64,000 nt of DNA from Conchiformibius steedae (GTDB lineage Bacteria; Pseudomonadota; Gammaproteobacteria; Burkholderiales; Neisseriaceae): contig NZ_CP059563.1 of the NCBI RefSeq assembly GCF_014054725.1, forward strand, positions 658,868-722,867, given 5' to 3'. The first letter of the stretch is position 1. Each line of letters begins with the position of its first letter. A program made the translations under genes and the position numbers. The notes under the pieces were generated by a model, which made no database searches, was not told the origin of the DNA, and saw only the letters and a list, made by a program, of their open reading frames with translations. Of this stretch, positions 7,783 through 13,943 are shown in pieces.

Positions 7783-8141
7783 CATTTACTGCCAAAAAAC
7801 ACACGGCTAGGGAAACCAATCCCCTAATTGCTTGACAGCCGCGCCCGCGCTTGGCAGAATCGGCGCATTGCTTTCAATCAAGCAATCGGGTTTAGCAGCC
7901 TGAACAAAGTGGCAAGCAAGCCGCCCATAAGCCCTGAATGCCTAGCGCATCAGAGAGCCAAAAGCGGCAGTGTTACGCTTGCATTCCCCCAGTTTTGCCT
8001 TTTTACGGGAAACGGGGGCGGGAGGCTTCGTGCCTGCTGGTATCACTTTGCCAGTCTGCTAACCCGCCCTTTGTTTCCCGCCTTGCGTTTAGCAGCGCGA
8101 AAGCGGGTGTATTAAACCAAAGTGAAAAGGTAAAACTTTCT
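7783..8141 (+). other. 359-base region without a supported gene, holding an RNA structure
   Basis: Open frames cross this stretch (for example 7828-8115 and 7938 onward) but have no ribosome-binding site and overlap a long nested stem-loop at 8006-8080. I treat the region as untranslated leader and RNA gene rather than protein-coding. Confidence 0.55.
8006..8080 (+). ncRNA. C4-like antisense RNA candidate
   Basis: The 75 bases form a nested three-way junction: outer stem CGGGAAAC (8006-8013) with GTTTCCCG (8073-8080); second stem GGGCGGG (8016-8022) with CCCGCCC (8063-8069); hairpin AGGC-TTCGT-GCCT (8023-8035); hairpin CTGG-10-CCAG (8037-8054). The loop segment TCACTTTG (8043-8050) is exactly complementary to CAAAGTGA (8118-8125), which lies at the ribosome-binding site of the next gene, and CTGCTAA (8056-8062) complements TTAGCAG (8089-8095). 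Phage P1/P7 C4 and P4 CI RNAs are small immunity RNAs of this general design. Structure and complementarity are seen; identity and function are inferred. Confidence 0.55.
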
Positions 8142-8369
8142 ATGAATCAATCTGATGCTTGCGGCGTATCTGTGCGCCGTTCCCGTTCCGTCCGTCAAGG
8201 CTTTACGCGCCCGCTGCTGGTGCAAACGCTGCGGACTTTTCCGAGCTTTCGTCAAGCCAGCGATTTTGTCGCTTTGCGCTTAAACAGCCGCCTGAATTAC
8301 CGTTTGGCAATCCAGCAAACGCCCGCAGGGGCATGGGCTGTGTGCCGTGTGATGCGCGGGGGTGTGTGA
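8142..8369 (+). CDS. Unknown 75-aa basic element protein
   Basis: A small arginine-rich protein (RRSRSVRQGFTRPLL near the start) of unknown family. ATG at 8142 follows AAAAGG at 11 bases; the bases just before that site, CAAAGTGA (8118-8125), are complementary to a loop of the upstream RNA fold, so translation may be controlled there. The stop TGA shares an A with the next ATG (TGATG), implying coupling. A longer frame upstream to 7938 is rejected because it runs through the RNA structure. Function unknown. Confidence 0.6.
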   Translation: MNQSDACGVSVRRSRSVRQGFTRPLLVQTLRTFPSFRQASDFVALRLNSRLNYRLAIQQTPAGAWAVCRVMRGGV

Positions 8370-8803
8370 TGGAAAAGCAAGTAAACAGAAAATCGGGTAT
8401 GTATAGCAGCCTTGCTATTCTGCTGGCTAATGCCCCTGCCGTTGCCATTTTTCAAGATGCTTCTTTGGTAAATCGTGGAGCTGCTTTACAAGGCTTCAGT
8501 ACCGATGATTGTGTCTTTTTGTCTTCTTTAGCCGAATGTGCACAACTTGATTTGGCAGAGCTGTTGAGTTTTGCTTCCTATTCCCAACAGGCATTTAATC
8601 ACAATCGCCCTTTGAGTGAATGGCTGGACAGCAAGCAGATGGCGGCGGCATTGTCCACCATTACACATCTTGTTGCCGATATGATGGGGCAGTTGTCTGA
8701 TTTGCGGGAGACTGCTTATAGTGAAGTGGCATTCCGTGAAGGCGCACAAACGCTGTATCCGTGCCAGTCCATTCCACCCCTTTCCAAAGAATCCCAATCC
8801 TAA
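8369..8803 (+). CDS. Unknown 144-aa element protein
   Basis: No family recognised. The sequence is mostly helical and soluble, rich in Leu, Ala and Ser, with a central stretch LSSLAECAQLDLAELLSFASYSQQAFNHNRPLSEWL. The ATG overlaps the stop of the previous gene by one base, so re-initiation is likely. It is followed by a hairpin at 8838-8859 that may end the alpA transcript. Co-transcription suggests a role in early control or replication, but nothing specific can be said. Confidence 0.65.
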   Translation: MEKQVNRKSGMYSSLAILLANAPAVAIFQDASLVNRGAALQGFSTDDCVFLSSLAECAQLDLAELLSFASYSQQAFNHNRPLSEWLDSKQMAAALSTITHLVADMMGQLSDLRETAYSEVAFREGAQTLYPCQSIPPLSKESQS

Positions 8804-8837
8804 CCCTGTGCGTTAAAAGGCTTTGCCAAAATGCGGC

Positions 8838-8866
8838 AAGGCTGTGTTTTTGCAGCCTTTTGATTT
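8838..8866 (+). terminator. Hairpin, possible terminator of the alpA operon
   Basis: AAGGCTG at 8838-8844 pairs with CAGCCTT at 8853-8859, followed by a T-rich but interrupted tract (TTTTGATTT). Confidence 0.5.
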
Positions 8867-8895
8867 GGTTATCTATTTGATTTAAAGGAAAAACC

Positions 8896-9108
8896 ATGTT
8901 TAAACTGTATGATGAAGTCCGCAATGTGGACGGTGTGAAACGGTATGCCTACAGCAGCCGCCGCAAAATGTATCTGCATTCGCTGTTTAATGTTTATGCG
9001 CTTTTGGGCTTTGTGGTGGGGAGCGGGCTGGTGTTGTTGGGAATGTGTTGGGCTGACCCTGATTTTTTGGTGTGGTTGGTAAGCGGCGTTACAGCGGCGT
9101 TACGATAG
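8896..9108 (+). CDS. Unknown 70-aa membrane protein of the element
   Basis: The first 28 residues are charged and basic (SSRRKMYLHS). They are followed by two hydrophobic segments, about 31-50 (VYALLGFVVGSGLVLLGMCW) and 54-69, separated by ADPD, so a two-helix inner-membrane hairpin is likely. The start follows AAAGGAAAAACC. The gene stops inside the beginning of the GTTAC repeat array. No family recognised. Confidence 0.65.
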   Translation: MFKLYDEVRNVDGVKRYAYSSRRKMYLHSLFNVYALLGFVVGSGLVLLGMCWADPDFLVWLVSGVTAALR

Positions 9109-9313
9109 CCGAAATCAATCGTAACGGGGTGGGTGTGGCGTTACGAAACCCCGTCCCAGCGTTACGAAATCCCCAAAACCAAGCGTAACGGTGTGATGAA
9201 TGGCGTTACAAAAGGCGTTACGCCAGTCTGAAAAACCGTTACGAAACCGTTACGAAAACCCCCTACCCCGCCGAATATGCCCCTTTTGCCGTTACGTTAC
9301 GTTTTACTGTAAC
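9088..9313. repeat. CGTTACGAAA iteron array
   Basis: GTTAC occurs ten times in direct orientation (9088, 9099, 9140, 9161, 9205, 9217, 9238, 9249, 9291, 9296) and three times inverted (GTAAC at 9121, 9185, 9309) within 226 bases. The wider word is near CGTTACGAAA(C/T)CCC; several copies are 11-12 bases apart. The array is intergenic except for its first two copies. It sits directly upstream of the membrane-protein/primase/ATPase operon, so it is a strong candidate replication origin or master operator. Confidence 0.85.
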
Positions 9314-9366
9314 GCCCTTGAAAGGGGTGGGGCAGGGTAAGGGATAAACAACAAGGAAAATGTGAG

Positions 9367-10080
9367 ATGACGATTGTAATTATTTATACGGCAGGCGCGT
9401 TGGCGTTGGGTGTGGTGCTGGTGTTTTTGGCGGTAAGGGCATTGCATCATCAGGAGTTGGAACGGCAGTTAGCACAGGCGGAATGGGAAGCGCGTTACCA
9501 CCAGCAGGAAACGGAAATCGCTTTGAGCGTGTCCCGCAGCATCAGCAATACGATTGCGGCGCGTTTGGCGGCGGTGTACGGCAGGGATTACGCGGATTAT
9601 CTGATTGCGCGGCAAATGTCCCTGCAAGCCCCTGAACAGCGGCAGCCACAAGAACAAATGCACATTACCATTAACCGCAATAGTGCGCCGTCTGCGATTG
9701 ACCTGTATGCAGACGAACACCGCGCCGATGAGCGGCAGCGGCGGGCGCGGGAACGTGAGCGGGAATATTCGGCGAATGTGCGCCATTCGGCAGGCTATAC
9801 GCCGCCGCATGAATGGCAGCCGAAACCACAAGCCCCCTACACCAGCCGCCCTATTCATGCGCCTTATGTTGATGATGATTGGCACGATGAGCCGCGCCGT
9901 CCGTTTCTGCCGCATTGGGCTGATGATGATGTGCTGGACGTGGACGTTTATCCGTCTGATGCGCCTGTTTATCCGCCTGCGCTGCTTGCGCCGCCGCCAA
10001 CGGGCAGACAGCGTAAATACGCCAGCAATGCGGAACGTCAACGGGCTTACCGTGCAAGACAGCGCGGCAGCCGTTATTAA
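9367..10080 (+). CDS. Unknown membrane-anchored, Arg/Pro-rich element protein (237 aa)
   Basis: One N-terminal membrane segment (about residues 3-25, VIIYTAGALALGVVLVFLAV) is followed by a charged helix that could form a coiled coil (HHQELERQLAQAEWEARYHQQETE). The middle is low-complexity and Arg-rich (RADERQRRAREREREY), the next part is Pro- and Asp-rich, and the tail is basic (ASNAERQRAYRARQRGSRY). The start follows AAGGAAAATGTGAG. Eleven bases separate it from the primase gene. It is not a known replication protein; membrane tethering of the replication complex is one guess without direct support. Confidence 0.7.
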   Translation: MTIVIIYTAGALALGVVLVFLAVRALHHQELERQLAQAEWEARYHQQETEIALSVSRSISNTIAARLAAVYGRDYADYLIARQMSLQAPEQRQPQEQMHITINRNSAPSAIDLYADEHRADERQRRAREREREYSANVRHSAGYTPPHEWQPKPQAPYTSRPIHAPYVDDDWHDEPRRPFLPHWADDDVLDVDVYPSDAPVYPPALLAPPPTGRQRKYASNAERQRAYRARQRGSRY

Positions 10081-10091
10081 GGGGGGTAAAG

Positions 10092-11147
10092 ATGAAAACG
10101 ATGTACACATTGGCAGACGTGAAAGCCGCTGCCAACGGTAATTGGGAAGCGATTTTATCGGCTTTGGGCGTTCCCCAACACCTGTTAAATAAAAACAAAC
10201 ACCAGCCTTGCCCTGCTTGTGGCGGCAAAAACCGTTTCCGTTTTACCGATAACGGCGGGCGCGGCTGGTTTATCTGCAACCAATGCAACCAAAAAGGCGG
10301 CAGCGGCTTTGATTTGCTGATGCTGGTGTTTGGCTGCACGTTTGATGAAGCCTTAAAGCGCGTGGCGGAATTATTGGGTATGAGCGGCGGCACACGCAGT
10401 CCCGCCCTTACCCTGCCAGCCCGTGAAACCGCACCGCCGACCGTACAGACGGACGAAAACCAACGGCAAAGGCTGCTGGAATGTTGGAACGGCTGCCAAT
10501 CGTGGCAGAGCGGCGGCGTGATTGCCGCGTATTTGAGCGGGCGCGGTATTCCCGAAGCGGGCAACCTGCCTTTTCAAGATGACGGGCTGCGTTTTCACAG
10601 CAGCTTGGCTTATTGGCATCAGGGCGCGTGTTTGGGGCGTTTTCCTGCGATGGTGGGCGCGTTCCGCCACGCAGACGGCACGTTTGCGGGTTTGCACTTA
10701 ACCTATCTGATGCAGCAGGGCGGCAAGGTGTTTAAGGCGGTATTGAAAGACCCGAAAACGGGGGAGCGTTTGGACGCGAAAAAACACCGTTCCATTCACG
10801 CGGGGGCATTGAGCGGGGCAGCCGTGCCTTTATTCGGACTGCCTGAAAACGGCTGTTTGGCGGTATGTGAGGGCATTGAAACGGCGGCGGCGGCGCATTG
10901 CGTGAGCGGCTTGAGCGTGTGGGCGTGCGGGGCGGCAAACCGTATTGCCGCATTTGCCCTGCCTGAAGCGGTGCGCCGTTTGGTGGTAATTGCCGACAAC
11001 GACCGCAACCAAACGGGCATTAACGCGGCGTATCAGCTGCAAAGGCGTTATTACAAAGCCTTAAACGGCAATATTGACGTTTGGCAGCCTGATGAAGCCG
11101 ATTGCGATGTATTGGATATTTTGGCACAGGAAACACAAGGGAAGTAA
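10092..11147 (+). CDS. P4-type zinc-finger / Toprim primase
   Basis: This 351-residue protein should make primers for replication of the element. Residues 36-70 form a zinc ribbon of the P4-alpha/DnaG kind (Cys40, Cys43, Cys62, Cys65 in CPACGG and ICNQC). The C-terminal half holds a Toprim domain, with the glutamate in CLAVCEGIETAAA and the DxD in VVIADNDRNQTG. In P4 the primase and helicase form one long alpha protein; here the helicase-like ATPase is the next gene, so the functions are split. ATG at 10092 follows GGGGGGTAAAG; a second ATG at 10101 is possible. The family assignment is firm. Confidence 0.92.
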   Translation: MKTMYTLADVKAAANGNWEAILSALGVPQHLLNKNKHQPCPACGGKNRFRFTDNGGRGWFICNQCNQKGGSGFDLLMLVFGCTFDEALKRVAELLGMSGGTRSPALTLPARETAPPTVQTDENQRQRLLECWNGCQSWQSGGVIAAYLSGRGIPEAGNLPFQDDGLRFHSSLAYWHQGACLGRFPAMVGAFRHADGTFAGLHLTYLMQQGGKVFKAVLKDPKTGERLDAKKHRSIHAGALSGAAVPLFGLPENGCLAVCEGIETAAAAHCVSGLSVWACGAANRIAAFALPEAVRRLVVIADNDRNQTGINAAYQLQRRYYKALNGNIDVWQPDEADCDVLDILAQETQGK

Positions 11148-11151
11148 CAGC

Positions 11152-12996
11152 ATGGAAAAAGTAATCAAACTGAATACACAAAACCGTTCTTTAAAGCGTT
11201 TGGCAAAGCTGGCAGATGAAAAGGGGCAGGGCAGCGATTTAAAGCCACATTTCATCACAGACGAAACGGGCGTATGGTTTCAGGCGGTGGGGCATGATAA
11301 GGACGGTACGCCCTTTCTCAAGCCTTTGGTGCGCGTGTGCGATGCGTTTAAAGTGATTGGGCGCGGGCAGAGCGCAGATGAGCGGGAATACCGCATTTTG
11401 GAATACCGCCGCAACGGGCGCGGGGCAATGAAGCAAGTGGCGTTTGCGATGGAAAACGTGGGGCGTAACGATGGCTTGAGCCTGCTGCGCAGTATGGGGA
11501 TTTCCATTAAGGAAAAACACAAAAGCGAATTGTGGGATTATATCCAATGGGGCGGCGACAGCACCGAATGGGAAATCGTATCACGCGGCGGCTGGACGGA
11601 TAAAAGCTGTACCGCCTATGTGCTGCCGAGCGGGGAAGTGATTGGCAATCCCGATAAAAACATTATCTATACGGGCGACACCAGCAAGCGTGAATCTTTT
11701 GAAGTTTCGGGCAGCCTGAAAGACTGGCAAGAACACGTTGCCCGCTATTTGGCAGGCAATTCACGCCCCCTGCTGGCGTTGGGAACGGTGTTTGCCGCGC
11801 CGTTTTTGGGGATTTTGCGCGATGAAAACGGCGGTTTTCACTTTTACGGCAGCAGTTCCATTGGCAAAAGCCTGTTGGGTATGGCGGCGATGTCGGCGAT
11901 GGGCGAGCCTGCGGGCTTAAAAGTGCAATGGAAAGGCACAAGTTTGGGCTTTGACAATGAAGCCGCCGCCAATAATGACGGCATTGTTTTTCTTGATGAA
12001 ATTGGCGAAGCAGAGCAAAAAACCGTGAAAGATGTCGGCTATTCGGTGTTTAACGGCGTTTCCAAGCTGCAAGGCGCAAAACAAGGCGGCAACCGCACAC
12101 GGATTACATGGCGGATTTTGGCGATTTCTACAGGGGAATTTGATGCCGCGCATTATCTGAAACAAGACGGCTTGGAGTGGAACGCAGGGCAAGCCGTGCG
12201 CCTGCCCGCCATTCCTGCCGATGCGGGCAAAGGTTACGGCGTGTTTGACACCCTGCACGGTTTTGGTACGTCCGCAGAATTGGCATTGCATTTGGGCACA
12301 GCCAGCAAACGGTTTTACGGAGCGGCGTGGCGGCAATACCTGACCGAATTAGCCCAGCGCATGAATAGCGAGCCTGAAAAACTGATTGGGCGCATTCATG
12401 CCCTGCAAGCCGAATTTGCCGCCATGCTGCCGCCGAAACTGGACAGCCAGCCCGCACGCGCTGCCAAACGCTTCACGCTGGCGGCTGCCGCTTTGGAGCT
12501 GGCAGGCGAGTGGGGAATTACAGGTTTTGCCAAAGGCACGGGATTTGCGGGCGTACACGCCTGTTTTCAGGCATGGTATGAACGCGATGGCAAAAGCAAC
12601 CGTGAAGAAGCGCAAATCATTAAAAATGCCAAAGACTTTTTACAGGTACACGGGCGCGGCGAGCGTTTTACCCGCCTGATTCAGAGCAGCTATGATGTGA
12701 TGCCTGCCACAGGGCGCAATCATGCGGGTTTTCGGATTGAAACCGCAGGCAATGATGCCATGCCGCGCTTTTATATCAATGATTCGGTGTTTGAACAGGA
12801 AATTTGCAACGGCTTTGATACCAAGTTTGTGTGTGATGTGCTGAAAAACTGCGGCTGGCTGCTGCGGGAAGCCAATAACCGCCAAAAGTTCAAACTGCCG
12901 CCGAAAATGTGCGATGCGCTGCGTTTGCCAAACAGTACCCGTATGTACTGCCTGCACGGATTCGCCCCGCCCGAAAAAGACGAAAAAGCGGATTAA
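11152..12996 (+). CDS. DUF927-domain ATPase (helicase-like) of the element
   Basis: A 614-residue protein of the DUF927 superfamily, found beside Toprim primases in phages, satellites and plasmids and presumed to be the replicative helicase. About 130-290 carries the core: WEIVSRGGWTD, then Walker A FYGSSSIGKS at 231-240 and Walker B GIVFLDEIGE at 277-286, followed by an RTRITWRILAISTGE sensor-like strand. The C-terminal third is helical and may be an initiator or DNA-binding part. The start at 11152 lies five bases after the primase stop, so the pair is co-translated. A perfect 9-bp terminator stem follows at 13017. Helicase activity is inferred from family. Confidence 0.9.
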   Translation: MEKVIKLNTQNRSLKRLAKLADEKGQGSDLKPHFITDETGVWFQAVGHDKDGTPFLKPLVRVCDAFKVIGRGQSADEREYRILEYRRNGRGAMKQVAFAMENVGRNDGLSLLRSMGISIKEKHKSELWDYIQWGGDSTEWEIVSRGGWTDKSCTAYVLPSGEVIGNPDKNIIYTGDTSKRESFEVSGSLKDWQEHVARYLAGNSRPLLALGTVFAAPFLGILRDENGGFHFYGSSSIGKSLLGMAAMSAMGEPAGLKVQWKGTSLGFDNEAAANNDGIVFLDEIGEAEQKTVKDVGYSVFNGVSKLQGAKQGGNRTRITWRILAISTGEFDAAHYLKQDGLEWNAGQAVRLPAIPADAGKGYGVFDTLHGFGTSAELALHLGTASKRFYGAAWRQYLTELAQRMNSEPEKLIGRIHALQAEFAAMLPPKLDSQPARAAKRFTLAAAALELAGEWGITGFAKGTGFAGVHACFQAWYERDGKSNREEAQIIKNAKDFLQVHGRGERFTRLIQSSYDVMPATGRNHAGFRIETAGNDAMPRFYINDSVFEQEICNGFDTKFVCDVLKNCGWLLREANNRQKFKLPPKMCDALRLPNSTRMYCLHGFAPPEKDEKAD

Positions 12997-13016
12997 AACC
13001 GCCATGCCCCCACCTG

Positions 13017-13054
13017 ACACCGTTACCGACTGATGCGCCGATAACGGTGTTTTT
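13017..13054 (+). terminator. Terminator of the primase-DUF927 operon
   Basis: ACACCGTTA at 13017-13025 pairs perfectly with TAACGGTGT at 13042-13050, then TTTT. Both arms contain the GTTAC/GTAAC word of the central array. Confidence 0.85.
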
Positions 13055-13067
13055 GCTAAAAAGGGCG

Positions 13068-13223
13068 TGGGAATCGGCAGACAGAAAAACGGGCTTTTTT
13101 GTGATTAATTTAATGATTTAAAATGTAAAATTAGTAACTATATTGATTCCCATGATATTCCCATAATTTAAGTAAAATATCTATATGTTTTTAAAAATTA
13201 TTCCCATATTCCCACGATTCCCA
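13068..13223. repeat. Right TGGGAAT array (mostly inverted orientation)
   Basis: One TGGGAAT (13068) and five inverted ATTCCCA copies start at 13146, 13157, 13200, 13208 and 13217, separated by AT-rich DNA. Related GGGAA words follow near 13332 and 13351. The left array (5059-5222) carries the same word in the opposite orientation. The surrounding 409 bases (12997-13405) have no gene. Confidence 0.75.
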
Positions 13224-13405
13224 CGCATTTTTACTATATATAGAAAAAATTTTTTGCACAAAAACGGATAAAAGTTATAAAATCAATGTGTTATAATAAA
13301 TAAAATTTAACATAATACAAAAATGCCTTTTGGGAACGGAAAAAACGGGCGGGAATGTGGGAACGGGCAATCAAGGGGGTATTTTTGACAAAAACGGAGT
13401 AAAAA

Positions 13406-13768
13406 ATGATTGACGGTATCGTGAGCGGTAAATTGCTGTTGAAGCCGAAACCGATGTACACCATACGGGGTACAGAGTACATGATTGCGAAAATGAACGT
13501 GTACGGTTATCCTGTCGGCAATTTGAAAGCAGACGATTTGGACGGCGATATTATCGCCTTTGATAAAAATGTGTGTGCAGAGCTGAAACGCTACAAGCAG
13601 GGCGATGTGATTTCCATATTGGGGATTATTACGCCAATATATGAGCCGAAAGCGGCGCAGCCCGTTCCCATTACGCTGAAAATTACCGCCCGCAGGCTGT
13701 ATGTGGGTTATTTGGATTTTCAGGCACACGGGAAAGGACTAATTTTTGAACAGTTGGGGTGCAGATAA
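13406..13768 (+). CDS. Small OB-fold-like protein, possible single-stranded-DNA-binding protein
   Basis: The 120 residues read as a run of beta strands: MIDGIVSGKLLLKPKPMYTIRG, TEYMIAKMNVYG, GDIIAFDKNV, GDVISILGIITPIY and ITLKITARRLYVGY. The pattern of an opening I-x-G-x-L strand, a 'same-gene' strand, then GD-V-x-G and a closing strand is that of SSB/PriB-type OB folds. There is no acidic C-terminal tip as in bacterial SSB. ATG follows ACGGAGTAAAAA. It stands alone at the right end of the element, just downstream of the inverted repeat array. The presence of primase and helicase genes makes a replication role plausible. Fold and role are inferred. Confidence 0.6.
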   Translation: MIDGIVSGKLLLKPKPMYTIRGTEYMIAKMNVYGYPVGNLKADDLDGDIIAFDKNVCAELKRYKQGDVISILGIITPIYEPKAAQPVPITLKITARRLYVGYLDFQAHGKGLIFEQLGCR

Positions 13769-13810
13769 TCGGGTGGTTTACCCTGCCTGAAAAATTGTGA
13801 ACTGTGCAAA

Positions 13811-13832
13811 TTGGGGGTATTTTTGGGGGTAC
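13811..13832 (+). repeat. Right-end GGGGGTA pair (candidate integrase arm site)
   Basis: GGGGGTA at 13813-13819 and 13825-13831; the 22 bases match 3667-3688 with one mismatch and in the same orientation. It lies 60 bases inside the attR core. Confidence 0.65.
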
Positions 13833-13883
13833 TTTCATTTTCAGTAAAAAATAAATCATTTTAAATAAGTTTGTTAGTTTAAT

Positions 13884-13901
13884 AGTTCGTGTCCTGCCGC
13901 C
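13884..13901 (+). other. attR core (partial tRNA-Thr 3' end)
   Basis: AGTTCG, two variable bases, then TCCTGCCGCC, repeating the T-arm and acceptor of tRNA-Thr. The rest of the acceptor end (GGCACC before the trailing A) is missing here, although the sequence beyond resumes like the DNA after the tRNA, including its terminator. So the copy looks decayed by a small deletion. Confidence 0.7.
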
Positions 13902-13908
13902 AAATTAA

Positions 13909-13935
13909 AAAAGCAGCCTTTATAGGCTGCTTTTT
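13909..13935. terminator. Bidirectional terminator at the element-dadA boundary
   Basis: AAAAAAGCAGCC, TTTATA, GGCTGCTTTTTT. It can end transcripts leaving the element and the dadA transcript from the other side, and closely resembles the hairpin after tRNA-Thr. Confidence 0.8.
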
Positions 13936-13943
13936 TACGTCTT

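Larger units (their letters stand above)
3483..13901. mobile_element. P4-satellite-like integrative element in tRNA-Thr
   Basis: About 10.4 kb between a tRNA-Thr 3' end and a partial copy of that end. All its genes run on the plus strand: integrase next to the tRNA, a 368-aa unknown, an AlpA-like regulator, four small unknowns, a membrane-anchored protein, primase, DUF927 ATPase and a small OB-fold-like protein. It has near-identical 22-bp repeats just inside both ends, oppositely oriented TGGGAAT arrays near both ends, a GTTAC array in the middle and a C4-like RNA fold. These are hallmarks of the P4 family: integrase, AlpA, zinc-finger primase, and initiator binding at two separated sites. 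No capsid, tail, terminase, relaxase or type IV secretion gene is visible, so mobilisation would need a helper. Whether it still excises is unknown. Confidence 0.85.

Noticed and set aside
7828-8115. 95-codon plus-strand frame in the alpA-operon gap
   Set aside because: No ribosome-binding site, and it runs through the nested stem-loop at 8006-8080. Apparent conservation of such peptides in islands is better explained by the RNA.
5059-9313. CRISPR array
   Set aside because: The repeat words are only 5-10 bases with irregular spacing of 5-40 bases and no unique 30-base spacers; no cas gene is present.
9469-10110. 213-codon minus-strand frame opposite the 237-aa element protein
   Set aside because: All other element genes run on the plus strand; this frame is Arg/Pro-rich noise opposite a low-complexity coding region.
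13406-13768. Excisionase or repressor as the identity of the 120-aa protein
   Set aside because: The sequence is beta-rich without a helix-turn-helix; the OB-fold reading fits better.
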